Origin: Mycolicibacter virginiensis
Lineage (GTDB): Bacteria; Actinomycetota; Actinomycetes; Mycobacteriales; Mycobacteriaceae
DNA length: 64,000 bases
Assembly (NCBI RefSeq): GCF_022374935.2
Contig: NZ_CP092430.2
Span: 248,001-312,000 of the forward strand
Direction of reading: 5' to 3'
The position numbers and the translations under genes are program-made. Every line of letters starts with the position of its first letter. The first letter of the stretch is position 1. The notes beneath the pieces were generated by a model that saw only the letters and a list, made by a program, of their open reading frames with translations, searched no databases and was not told the DNA's origin. Below are positions 18,756-27,476 of the stretch, piece by piece.

Positions 18756-18879
18756 TATATCGCAGGGTAATGGCGCCGCTCGATGGCCGATTTTGACGGA
18801 AAATGGACTCCTGTGTCACAGTCCGTAGTGTTCGGGCCGAGTGATCGGTCGGTCATTGCGAGAGTGGTGATGGGGTGTC

Positions 18880-20091
18880 ATGGCGATCGAGTTGAGCTAC
18901 TCGGCGGAAGTGTCGGCGCTCGTCGAAAAGACGCGAGCGTTCATCGAGGACGTGGTGCTGCCGGTGGAGGACCGCTTCGGCGGGGACATCGCCGCCGCGG
19001 GCGGTGACGCCGCGGTCAAAGAACTGCAAGCGGCTGCTCGCGATGCGGGGGTGTTTGCGCCGCACGCTCCCGTCGAATACGGCGGGCTGGGCTTGAACAT
19101 GTCCGACCGGGCGCCGGTCTTCGAGGCTGCCGGCTACTCGCTGTTCGGCCCGGCTGCGGTGAACATCGCCGCGCCCGATGAAGGCAACGTGCACCTGCTG
19201 GCGGAGGTGGCCAGCCCCGAACAGAAGGCGCGTTACCTCGCGCCCTTGGCGGCCGGCGACGTGCGATCCGCGTTCGCGATGACCGAGCCAGGGCCGGGCG
19301 CGGGCTCGGACCCGTCGGCGCTGACGACAAAGGCCGAACGCCGTTCGGGCGACTGGTACATCACCGGACGCAAGTGGTACATCACCGGCGCCGACGGCGC
19401 GGGATTCTTCATCGTCATGGCACGCACCTCCGGGGAGCCCGGCCAGCGCGGCGGCGCCACCATGTTCCTGGTCCCCGCCGACACTGCGGGGCTGACCGTC
19501 GGCCGACACATCCCGACCCTGGACCGATCCATGGTGGGCGGCCACTGTGAGGTGTTCTTCGATGACGTTCGGGTTCCCGAGGAAGCGGTGCTCGGCGAGG
19601 TGGACCGCGGCTTCGAATACGCCCAGGTACGTCTCGGGCCCGCGCGCATGACGCACGTCATGCGATGGCTCGGCGCAGCGCGTCGCGGCCACGACACCGC
19701 ACTGTCGCACGTCGTGGAGCGTCAGGCCTTCGGCTCGACGCTCGCCGACCTCGGCATGATCCAGAACATGGTGGCCGACAACGAAATCGACATCGCGGCC
19801 ACCCGAGCGCTGCTGGTGCGCGCATGCTGGGAACTTGATCAGGGTTCTAGCGCCGGCGACGCGACGTCGATCGCTAAGACATTCGCTGCCGAGGCGATCT
19901 TCCGGATCGTCGACCGCAGCGTGCAGATGTGCGGCGCGCTCGGCGTCACCGAGGACCTGCCCCCGGCACGGCTTTCTCGCGAGGTGCGTCCGTTCCGGGT
20001 GTACGACGGTCCCTCCGAGGTGCACCGCTGGGCCATCGCCAAGCGGCGTGTCGGGGCCGCCCGGCGCGCTCGCAAGGACGCCGCGCAGTGA
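18880..20091 (+). CDS. Acyl-CoA dehydrogenase (ACAD10/11-like)
   Basis: 403 residues. It oxidises an acyl-CoA to the 2-enoyl-CoA with FAD. Family features are FAMTEPGPGAGSDPSALTT in the middle domain, TGRKWYITGADGAGFFIVM, and the C-terminal FRVYDGPSEVHRWAIAKRR typical of the ACAD10/11 group. The length is normal. Its stop overlaps the GTG of the next gene by GTGA, so the phosphotransferase is translated with it, an ACAD11-APH pairing that is conserved from bacteria to animals (fused in mammals). It is the first gene of the island's plus-strand operon. Confidence 0.92.
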   Translation: MAIELSYSAEVSALVEKTRAFIEDVVLPVEDRFGGDIAAAGGDAAVKELQAAARDAGVFAPHAPVEYGGLGLNMSDRAPVFEAAGYSLFGPAAVNIAAPDEGNVHLLAEVASPEQKARYLAPLAAGDVRSAFAMTEPGPGAGSDPSALTTKAERRSGDWYITGRKWYITGADGAGFFIVMARTSGEPGQRGGATMFLVPADTAGLTVGRHIPTLDRSMVGGHCEVFFDDVRVPEEAVLGEVDRGFEYAQVRLGPARMTHVMRWLGAARRGHDTALSHVVERQAFGSTLADLGMIQNMVADNEIDIAATRALLVRACWELDQGSSAGDATSIAKTFAAEAIFRIVDRSVQMCGALGVTEDLPPARLSREVRPFRVYDGPSEVHRWAIAKRRVGAARRARKDAAQ

Positions 20092-21113
20092 CGGCCGAAG
20101 CCCTCGATCCGGTTGCCCTACGGCGATATCTCGTCGCCAACGACGTTCCGGTTCAGGGAGAACTCACCGTCGAACTGATCGCCGGTGGCCGGTCAAACCT
20201 CACCTTCAAGGTCAGCGACGAATCGTCGGCCTGGGTTGTACGCCGGCCTCCGCTCGGCGGTCTGACTCCGTCGGCTCACGATGTGGGCCGTGAATTCGCG
20301 GTCACCGACAAGCTCTACGGCACCGGTGTTCCGATCGCGCGGCCCGTGGCACTCGACTCCGACGGCACCGTGTGCGGTGCGCCATTGACAATCACGGAGT
20401 TCGTGACCGGTCGGGTCTACCGCCACAAGGACGATCTGGACACCCTGTCCGACGCGGAACTGGCGGCCAACGCCTCGGCGCTGGTGCGGATTCTGGTGGA
20501 CCTGCATGCGGTCGACTACCGCGCCGTCGGGCTCGAATCCTTCGGCAGGCCAGATGGTTTCCTGGAGCGGCAGGTGCGCCTGTGGGCTCGCCAGTGGGAA
20601 CTGGTCAAAACGCCCGGCAACGATGACGCGCTGTCCGACGATGTCACGAAGCTGGCCGCCGCACTGGCCGACACCATCCCGCCGACATCGCAACCGTCGG
20701 TGGTGCACGGCGACTTCCGCATCGACAACACCATCTGCGATCCAGAACAGGCGGACGTCATCCGGGCTGTTGTGGACTGGGAGCTTTCCACCCTCGGTGA
20801 CCCGCTCACCGATATCGCCCTGATGTGCGTCTACCGGTCACCGGCATTCGACCTGGTGTTCGGCCACCCCGCCGCGTGGACCAGTACACGCCTGCCGTCG
20901 GCCGACGCCCTCGCCGAGGAGTACGCACGGCTGTCCGGCCGAGACCTGAGCGACTGGAACTTCTACCTGGCGCTGGCGAACTTCAAAATCGGGGTGATCG
21001 CCGAAGGGATCACCCACCGAGCACAGCATGGCGCGAAAGACGTACAGAATGCCGGTGCGGCGGCACAGGCTGCGCCGGAATTCATCGCTGCGGCCCGAAA
21101 CGCATTGAAATAA
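20088..21113 (+). CDS. Phosphotransferase (APH/ACAD10 kinase-domain family)
   Basis: 341 residues, starting at a GTG that overlaps the acyl-CoA dehydrogenase stop. It is an aminoglycoside-phosphotransferase-like kinase fold: the catalytic loop VVHGDFRIDN and the metal-binding VVDWELSTLGDPLTDIA, with the N-lobe IAGGRSNLTFKV. In the ACAD10/11 group such kinases phosphorylate 4-hydroxyacyl-CoA so that the dehydrogenase partner can remove the phosphate, which allows 4-hydroxy acids to be degraded. That role fits the gene pair here. It is unlikely to be an antibiotic kinase. Confidence 0.88.
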   Translation: MTAEALDPVALRRYLVANDVPVQGELTVELIAGGRSNLTFKVSDESSAWVVRRPPLGGLTPSAHDVGREFAVTDKLYGTGVPIARPVALDSDGTVCGAPLTITEFVTGRVYRHKDDLDTLSDAELAANASALVRILVDLHAVDYRAVGLESFGRPDGFLERQVRLWARQWELVKTPGNDDALSDDVTKLAAALADTIPPTSQPSVVHGDFRIDNTICDPEQADVIRAVVDWELSTLGDPLTDIALMCVYRSPAFDLVFGHPAAWTSTRLPSADALAEEYARLSGRDLSDWNFYLALANFKIGVIAEGITHRAQHGAKDVQNAGAAAQAAPEFIAAARNALK

Positions 21114-21142
21114 CCGGAGAAAAGTCGAGAAAGGTGAGTCGG

Positions 21143-21904
21143 GTGAGCGTACTGGACAAGTTCCGCATGGACGGCAAGGTCGCGGTGGTGACCGGAGCGT
21201 CCTCGGGCCTCGGCGTGTATTTCGCCCGGGCCTTCGCCGAGGCCGGTGCGGACGTCGTGCTGGCAGCGCGGCGGGTGGACAAGCTCGCGCAGGCGGCCGA
21301 ACTCGTCACCGCTGCCGGACGCGCAGCTCTGCCGGTGGCGACCGATGTCGCGGACCCGGCGGCGGCGACCAGGATGGTCGAAGCGGCGATGGAGCGATTC
21401 GGCCGGGTCGATGTGCTGATCAACAACGCCGGCATCGGCACGGCGCACCCCGCTACCCGGGAGACTCCCGAGCAGTTCCGGGAGGTCATCGACATCAACC
21501 TCAACGGGGCCTACTGGGCGGCGCAGGCCTGCGGGCGGGTGATGGGGCCGGGTTCGTCGATCGTCAACATCTCCAGCATCCTGGGCCTGACCACGGCGGG
21601 TCTCCCGCAGGCGGCCTACGCCGCCAGCAAAGCTGGGCTCATCGGTCTGACCCGGGACCTGGCTCAGCAGTGGGGTGGCCGAAAAGGCATCCGGGTCAAC
21701 GCGATCGCACCCGGTTTCTTCGCATCGGAGATGACCGAACAGTATCGTCCGGGCTACCTGGACAGCGTCGCGCACCGCATCGTGCTGGGTCGGATGGGAG
21801 ACCCGGAAGATCTTGCAGCCTCGGTGCTGTGGCTCGCCTCGGATGCCGGTGGCTACGTCACGGGACAGACCATCGCGGTCGACGGCGGCTTCACGATCAA
21901 CTAG
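21143..21904 (+). CDS. Short-chain dehydrogenase/reductase
   Basis: 253 residues. A classical SDR: cofactor motif TGASSGLG near residue 17, NNAG, catalytic Ser-Tyr-Lys in NISSILG...YAASK, and the C-terminal GRMGDPEDLAASVLWLASDA-type segment ending VTGQTIAVDGGFTIN. It interconverts an alcohol and a ketone with NAD(P)(H). GTG 21143 with AAGGTGA upstream is preferred; GTG 21134 is possible. The gap to the previous gene is 29 bases, so it belongs to the same operon. The substrate is probably a hydroxyacyl intermediate. Confidence 0.9.
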   Translation: MSVLDKFRMDGKVAVVTGASSGLGVYFARAFAEAGADVVLAARRVDKLAQAAELVTAAGRAALPVATDVADPAAATRMVEAAMERFGRVDVLINNAGIGTAHPATRETPEQFREVIDINLNGAYWAAQACGRVMGPGSSIVNISSILGLTTAGLPQAAYAASKAGLIGLTRDLAQQWGGRKGIRVNAIAPGFFASEMTEQYRPGYLDSVAHRIVLGRMGDPEDLAASVLWLASDAGGYVTGQTIAVDGGFTIN

Positions 21905-22006
21905 CCCGGTGGGCCGGTCAGGGGAAGCGTGCCATCCCCGGCAGGTTCTAAGGTGATCGGTGGCCAACGAGGCGCTGTGCCGTTGGTGCCCGAGAGGACC
22001 CGCTTT

Positions 22007-22915
22007 GTGACCGATGTCGATACCGTGCACGCAACGCAAGGGTCCGGGCTGGAGCCCGACGTCACGCGCTCGGTCCGCAGGGCATTCGGTGTTCTGGAGT
22101 GGTTGGCGCCACGTCTGGGCGCGCGCTGGGCGATCGAGTTGTGGTGTACGCCGCCGGAGGCGAAGTCGACGCGCATGCCACCGGGTGCGGGCGTCGGCGA
22201 GCCCGTGGAAGCATCTTGGTCAGGCCATCGCATCGTGGGCGAAGCATGGGGTGCGGGACCAACGGTGTACCTCGTGCACGGCTGGGGCGGATGTCGAGCG
22301 CATTTGGGCGTCTTCGTCAAACCCCTCGTCGCGGCCGGGCATCGGGTCGTCGCCTTCGACCTGCCCAGCCACCATGAATCCGGGCCGGGCGAGCTGGCAC
22401 CGGGACGCACCACGATTGCCGAATGCGGGCGAGCGGTGCAGGCCATGGTGGACGCTCACGGACCCGCGCGGGCGATAGTCGCGCACTCGCTCGGCGCCAA
22501 GGCCACCGCGCTGGCAATGTCGTGGGGGACACCTGCCGAGCGGTTGGTCTTCTTGGCGCCGATGGGTGGCTTCGCCCACTACCTCGACTGGTTCGCGCGG
22601 CGGCACGGTTTCGGTCCGCGCATCCGCGACGCGTTGCACCGGCGCCTTGACCGCCGGCTGGGATTCCCACTGCTGCACGCAGACCTGCCGCATTTGGCGT
22701 CGTGCCTAAAAGATCCGCCTCCGCTGCTGATCGTGCACGACCCGGATGACCCAGACAGTCCCTTTGCCACCAGCGAGGAGCTGGCATCCGTGTGGCCGGG
22801 GGCGAGCGTGACCGCTACGAACGGCCTTGGGCGCCTGGCGCACTACCGCATCATGCGCAACCCCCAGGCGGTGCGCGCCGCAGTCGCGTTCATCGGCTCG
22901 GCGCCCGCGTTGTAA
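22007..22915 (+). CDS. Alpha/beta hydrolase
   Basis: 302 residues. The oxyanion motif VYLVHGWGG and the nucleophile elbow VAHSLGAKA are visible; the late segment LLIVHDPDDPDSPF supplies the acid and LGRLAHYRIMRN the likely catalytic His. GTG 22007 is chosen for the GAGAGGA site 10 bases upstream; a start at 21929 would add an unmatched extension. It is probably a serine esterase or thioesterase in the cytoplasm, with no signal peptide. The substrate is unknown. Confidence 0.82.
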   Translation: MTDVDTVHATQGSGLEPDVTRSVRRAFGVLEWLAPRLGARWAIELWCTPPEAKSTRMPPGAGVGEPVEASWSGHRIVGEAWGAGPTVYLVHGWGGCRAHLGVFVKPLVAAGHRVVAFDLPSHHESGPGELAPGRTTIAECGRAVQAMVDAHGPARAIVAHSLGAKATALAMSWGTPAERLVFLAPMGGFAHYLDWFARRHGFGPRIRDALHRRLDRRLGFPLLHADLPHLASCLKDPPPLLIVHDPDDPDSPFATSEELASVWPGASVTATNGLGRLAHYRIMRNPQAVRAAVAFIGSAPAL

Positions 22916-22949
22916 GCCGATCTCCGGCACACGCAGGTAGCCTGCGCTG

Positions 22950-24035
22950 GTGAGCGTCGCCCCGATTCTGCTATCGGAGCTGGGCACTGACCCGGCCGCC
23001 GTCTTGCAGCTGGTCGCCCACTTCGATGCGCTCCTGGAGTCGTCGGCCGATGCCGAGGCGGTGATCTTGTCCGCCGAAGCGGTTGCCGAATGCCCGGTGA
23101 CCGTGCGGTGGACGTCGGCGACCGAGCCCGAGATCCGGCTGGAACGCGCGGGCCGCGCACCCCATCCACTCGATGAAGTACTGCTCGACCGAGTGCGCCA
23201 CGCGTTGCGAATGGCGGCATCGCGGGCCGGCGAGACCGTCCGCCTGGGCGACCCAGCGCTGGTGGAACTGTTGTTGTCCGACAACGAATTACCCGCGGAG
23301 CGGGCCCGCGCGATCCGGCTATTGGGCCTCGATGAGACCCGCGAGGTCCGGGTGCTGGCGGTGTCGGCGGGATCGCCTGCAGAGGCGTTGCGCGTGGTCG
23401 TGCGCGAACTGGGCGACCAACCGGTCCGCTCGGTCACGATCGGCGCCGACACGGCGCTGCTGTGCTACAGCTCCGAAGACGCCCGGACCCTGTCGGACCG
23501 GCTCGATGCGGCGATCATCGCGGCCTTTCCGCCACCGTTGCCGGCGCAGGTGGGGCGCGGGCCGTGGGTGGGGATCGGCGCCAAGACCACCGTGTTCGCC
23601 GCCGCGGCGTCCTGGCAGCAGGCGCAGCGGGGTCTGCGATTCGCGTCGTCCACCCACTACGGGCGGCGAGCGGTCGCCTACGAACGGCTCAGTGTCCTGG
23701 AGTTGCTGGCCGACCTGCCGCTGGAGCAGGTGCTGCGGCACCACGATGTGGCGCGGATCAACGCGATCGCGGCGAAACCGGCCGGTGCGCACGACGTCGA
23801 CACCACCGAGGCGTTCTGCGTGCTCGGTTCGCTGCGCCGCACCGCCACCCAGCTGCACCTGCACCACAGCACGGTGGCGGCGCGCATCGCCCACGTCGAG
23901 ACGGCGATGGGCTGGGATCTGGCCGACCCGATCGATCGGTTCACCGCCACCCTGGTGCTCTTCGTGCGCCGGATCGCACTGTCATCGGCCGAGCTCACCG
24001 GCAACGGACCGACAAACGTCGGACACAATCCATGA
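22950..24035 (+). CDS. PucR/CdaR-type transcriptional regulator
   Basis: 361 residues, starting at GTG 22950. The C-terminus carries the PucR helix-turn-helix, LRRTATQLHLHHSTVAARIA, and a middle GGDEF-like PucR domain can be read around 200-270 (WVGIGAKTTVFAAAASWQQA). It lacks a clear N-terminal sensor family. PucR/CdaR regulators respond to small metabolites. It lies inside the plus-strand run of catabolic genes, so it may control the downstream SnoaL-FadD-Rieske genes; that is inference. Confidence 0.8.
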   Translation: MSVAPILLSELGTDPAAVLQLVAHFDALLESSADAEAVILSAEAVAECPVTVRWTSATEPEIRLERAGRAPHPLDEVLLDRVRHALRMAASRAGETVRLGDPALVELLLSDNELPAERARAIRLLGLDETREVRVLAVSAGSPAEALRVVVRELGDQPVRSVTIGADTALLCYSSEDARTLSDRLDAAIIAAFPPPLPAQVGRGPWVGIGAKTTVFAAAASWQQAQRGLRFASSTHYGRRAVAYERLSVLELLADLPLEQVLRHHDVARINAIAAKPAGAHDVDTTEAFCVLGSLRRTATQLHLHHSTVAARIAHVETAMGWDLADPIDRFTATLVLFVRRIALSSAELTGNGPTNVGHNP

Positions 24036-24075
24036 TTCGCCAGACGTATGGCGGATGACCGGCGTCGGTGGTTGC

Positions 24076-24091
24076 AGTGATGATGATCACC
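24076..24091. promoter_or_regulatory. CRP-like palindrome upstream of the SnoaL-like gene
   Basis: GTGA-TGATGA-TCAC, inside a larger GGTGGT...ACCACC symmetry. It lies 24-39 bases upstream of the GTG start at 24115. The flanks (A, C) depart from the CRP consensus, so the assignment is weaker than for the other sites. Confidence 0.33.
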
Positions 24092-24114
24092 ACCTGAACG
24101 AAGGAGCGAGAATC

Positions 24115-24678
24115 GTGGCCGTCATCGACCCCAGCCGGACCTGGGCCCCCTTGGAGAAGCGGTTGGCCGAAACCACCAATGAGCGGCACCGGGCCGCCCT
24201 CCAAGTGGTGATCGAGCACATGAAGGGCGAGGCGTCGCCCGACCTCGACCAGGTGATGGGGACGCTGAGCCCCGAGCCCGACTACCACTTCTGGATGGGC
24301 GGTCAGGATGTCGGTCCCAAGACCACCGAGGGCGTGCACACCTACTACACGGCCTTCATGGCGACCCGGACCAATGTGTTGGAGTTCGAGATCGACCGGT
24401 TGGTGGTCGACGACGACTGTGTGGTGACCGAGGGGAACATGAAGCAGCTGTACCCGGGTTCGCAGACCGCCATCCTCGGGATTGAGGTCGAGGATCCCGA
24501 TGCCGACTACTTGGTGGTGTATCGGCAGGTGCTGCTGTGGCCGCTCGACGCCAACGGCAAGATCGTCGGTGAGGACTCCTACTTCGCCGGCGTGCGCAGC
24601 GTGACCCCGGTGGCCCGCGAAGACCTCCCGCAGTCCTACATCGATCTCGTTCACGCGCCCGCGGCCAATGCGTCCTGA
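24115..24678 (+). CDS. SnoaL/NTF2-like protein
   Basis: 187 residues, GTG start with AAGGAG 8 bases upstream. It has the alpha-beta cone pattern of SnoaL-like proteins: MGGQDVGPKTTEGVHTYYTA, then strands VLEFEIDRLVVDDDCVVTEG and VVYRQVLLWPLDANGKIVGE. Members are isomerases, hydratases or dehydratases, or have no catalysis; no catalytic residue can be named here. It overlaps the start of the ligase gene by 11 bases, so the two are coupled. A role in steroid or polyketide-like ring degradation is suggested by the neighbours only. Confidence 0.8.
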   Translation: MAVIDPSRTWAPLEKRLAETTNERHRAALQVVIEHMKGEASPDLDQVMGTLSPEPDYHFWMGGQDVGPKTTEGVHTYYTAFMATRTNVLEFEIDRLVVDDDCVVTEGNMKQLYPGSQTAILGIEVEDPDADYLVVYRQVLLWPLDANGKIVGEDSYFAGVRSVTPVAREDLPQSYIDLVHAPAANAS

Positions 24679-26329
24679 CATCGCGGGGCTGCTGCTGGAT
24701 CGCCTCGGCGATCGGCATCTGGGCCTGCGCACCCGGCAACGGGATTGGACCTGGGACGACGTGGTGCGCGAGTCCGCTGCGCGGGCCGCCCTGGCGTCGT
24801 CGTTGCGCCGGGACGGACCGTTTCACATCGGCGTACTGCTGGACAACGTCGAAGATTTCGTGTTCTGGCTCGGCGCCGGCGCGCTGGCGGGCGGGGTCAT
24901 CGTCGGGATCAACCCCACCCGCGGGGATGCCGAGATGGCCGCGGAGATCCGGCACGCGGACTGTCAACTGATCGTCACCGACACCGTCGGGATGGACCGG
25001 CTGCGCGGCCTGGACCACGGACTGAATCCCGACCGCTTCCTGGTGATAGACGAGCCCGGCTACGCCGCACTGCTCGACGAGCACCGGGTGGAGCCGGCTG
25101 CCGCCACGGGCGTGGGGCCGGAATCGCTGCTACTGCTGCTGTTCACCTCGGGCACCACCGGTGCCTCGAAGGCAGTCAAGTGCAGCCAGGGCCGGCTGGT
25201 CCGGATCGCCGAGATGGCCACCGCCAAATTCGGTCACGTGCGCTCTGACGTCGACTACTGCTGCATGCCGCTGTTTCACGGCAACGCGATCATGGCGCTA
25301 TGGGCGCCCGCGCTGGCCAACGGAGCCACCATCTGTCTGACACCCAAGTTCTCGGCATCGCAGTTCCTGCCCGACGTGCGCTACTTCGGCGCAACGTTCT
25401 TCACCTACGTGGGCAAGGCGCTGGGCTACCTGCTGGCCACCGCCGAACAGCCCGACGACGCCGACAACGTCCTGGTTCGCGGCTTCGGTACTGAGGCGTC
25501 GCCACAGGATCAGGCGGAGTTCCTCCGCCGGTTCGGAGCCGTCCTGCACGAGGGATACGGCTCCAGTGAGGGTGGCAACGCGGCGATACCCGACCCGGCG
25601 GCACCGCCCGGCGCGCTGGGCCGTCCGGCGCATGCGGGCATCGCCATCGTCGATCCGAAGACCCGTGCCGAATGCGCCACGGCGATCCTCGACGAACACG
25701 GCAGGGTGGCCAACGCCGACGACGCGGTCGGCGAGATCGTCGACAGGACCGGGGCCCGCGACTTCGAGGGCTATTACAAGAACGACGCCGCGGACTCCGA
25801 CAAGATCCGTGACGGCTGGTACTGGACCGGCGACCTCGGCTACCGCGATGAAGCCGGCTTCCTGTACTTCGCCGGCCGCCGCGGCGACTGGATCCGGGTC
25901 GACGGCGAGAACACCTCCGCGCTGACCATCGAACAGGTGCTGCGCCGGCACCCGCTGATCATCAGTGCCGGCGTCTACGCGGTGCCCGACCCGCGCTCCG
26001 GCGACCAGGTGATGGGTGCCGTCGAGGTCGCCGACCCGGACAGCTTCGACGCGGCAGCCTTCGCCGGGTATCTGGCCGCCCAACCCGACCTGGGCCGCAA
26101 GGGCTTCCCACGATTTCTGCGGGTCTCGGCCAGCCTGCCGGTGACCGGCTCGAACAAGGTGCTCAAGCGTGAACTGCAGGCGCAGCGCTGGCACACCGAC
26201 GAACCGGTATACCGCTGGGTCGGGCGGGGTACCCCCGAATACACCCGCATGACCGACGAAGACAAGCGTTCACTGGACGCCGAATTCACGTCCTATGGCC
26301 GGCAAAGCTACCTGCGAGGCGAAGGGTAG
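24668..26329 (+). CDS. Acyl-CoA synthetase, FadD1/FadD17-like
   Basis: 553 residues. An adenylate-forming enzyme: P-loop LLFTSGTTGASKAVKCS, YGSSEGG, WTGDLGYRDE and GDWIRVDGENTSA, and the late catalytic Lys in SNKVLKREL. It activates a carboxylic acid to its CoA thioester with ATP. Segments such as KFSASQFLPDVRYFGAT and the VGKALGYLLAT tract resemble M. tuberculosis FadD17, which acts on steroid side chains. It starts inside the SnoaL gene's last codons and is followed by the Rieske oxygenase after 5 bases. Confidence 0.9.
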   Translation: MRPDIAGLLLDRLGDRHLGLRTRQRDWTWDDVVRESAARAALASSLRRDGPFHIGVLLDNVEDFVFWLGAGALAGGVIVGINPTRGDAEMAAEIRHADCQLIVTDTVGMDRLRGLDHGLNPDRFLVIDEPGYAALLDEHRVEPAAATGVGPESLLLLLFTSGTTGASKAVKCSQGRLVRIAEMATAKFGHVRSDVDYCCMPLFHGNAIMALWAPALANGATICLTPKFSASQFLPDVRYFGATFFTYVGKALGYLLATAEQPDDADNVLVRGFGTEASPQDQAEFLRRFGAVLHEGYGSSEGGNAAIPDPAAPPGALGRPAHAGIAIVDPKTRAECATAILDEHGRVANADDAVGEIVDRTGARDFEGYYKNDAADSDKIRDGWYWTGDLGYRDEAGFLYFAGRRGDWIRVDGENTSALTIEQVLRRHPLIISAGVYAVPDPRSGDQVMGAVEVADPDSFDAAAFAGYLAAQPDLGRKGFPRFLRVSASLPVTGSNKVLKRELQAQRWHTDEPVYRWVGRGTPEYTRMTDEDKRSLDAEFTSYGRQSYLRGEG

Positions 26330-26334
26330 AGACG

Positions 26335-27469
26335 ATGAGCGACTCCGCGATCCGCGAGTTGGACCACGGCATACCGAAGACCCGCTATGCCCGGGGATGG
26401 CATTGCCTGGGGCTGGCCGAAACCTTCCGGGACGGTAAGCCGCACGGCATCAACGCGTTTGGCATCCGGTTGGTGGTGTTCGCCGACTCCAGCGGTGCCG
26501 TGCACGTGCTGGACTCGTACTGCCGGCACATGGGTGGCGACCTGTCCCGGGGCACCGTCAAGGGTGACACTGTGGCCTGTCCCTTTCACGACTGGCGTTG
26601 GCAGGGCTCGACCGGACGGTGCGTGCAGGTGCCCTATGCCAAACGACCGCCGCGGATAGCGCGCACGCGGCATTGGCCCACCTGCGAGGTCAACGGCCAA
26701 CTGCTGGTGTGGCACGACCCGGAGGGCTCGACGCCACCGGCCGACCTGACTCCGCCGCAGATCGAAGGAATGGACGCCGGCAGGTGGTCGCCGTGGCAGT
26801 GGGATTCGGTTCTGATCGAAGGCGCCAACTGCCGAGAGATCATCGACAACATCGTCGACATGGCCGCACTTCTTCTACATCCATCACTCCTATCCGACCT
26901 ACTTCAAGAACGTCATCGAGGGAACCTGCGCCAGCCAGTACATGGAGAGCAAGGTGCGGCCGGACTCCCCGGGCGCCGACAGATTGTGGGAGGGCACCTA
27001 CCTGCGCTCTGAGGCGACCTACTTCGGCCCGGCCTACATGATCAATTGGCTGCACAACGACCTCGCGCCCGACTTCACCGCCGAGATCGCGCTGATCAAC
27101 TGTCACTACCCGGTCACGCAGAATTCCTTCATGCTGCAGTGGGGCGTCGCCGTCCAACAGATGCCGAATCTGCCGGCGGAGAAGGCCACCAAACTCGCCG
27201 CGGCGATGAGCCGCTCGTTTGGTGCGGGATTCTTGGAGGACGTCGAGATCTGGAAGCACAAGGCGCCTGTCGAGAATCCGTTGCTCACCGAAGAGGACGG
27301 TCCGGTGTACCAGCTGCGCCGGTGGTACGAGCAGTTCTACGTCGACGCCGCGGCCGTCACCTCGGATATGACCGACCGGTTCGAGGTGGAGGTCGACACC
27401 ACCCATGCGTTCAGCCACTGGGAGAAAGAAGTCGCCGCGAACCTGGCCGCCGGCATCACCGTGCCCTGA
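26335..27469 (+). pseudogene. KshA-like Rieske oxygenase split by a one-base frameshift
   Basis: The first frame (26335-26870) encodes a Rieske domain: CRHMGG followed 17 residues later by CPFHDW. The second frame (26867-27469) encodes the catalytic domain (HFFYIHHSYPTYFKN through ...VAANLAAGITVP). Removing one G at about 26866 restores EIIDNIVDMAHFFYIHHSY, the D-x2-D-x3-H-x4-H iron motif. The restored protein has about 378 residues, close to KshA (3-ketosteroid 9-alpha-hydroxylase oxygenase). The insertion destroys the first iron-binding His, so as written the gene is non-functional. A sequencing error is an equally good explanation. Confidence 0.85.
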
Positions 27470-27476
27470 TCGTGGA

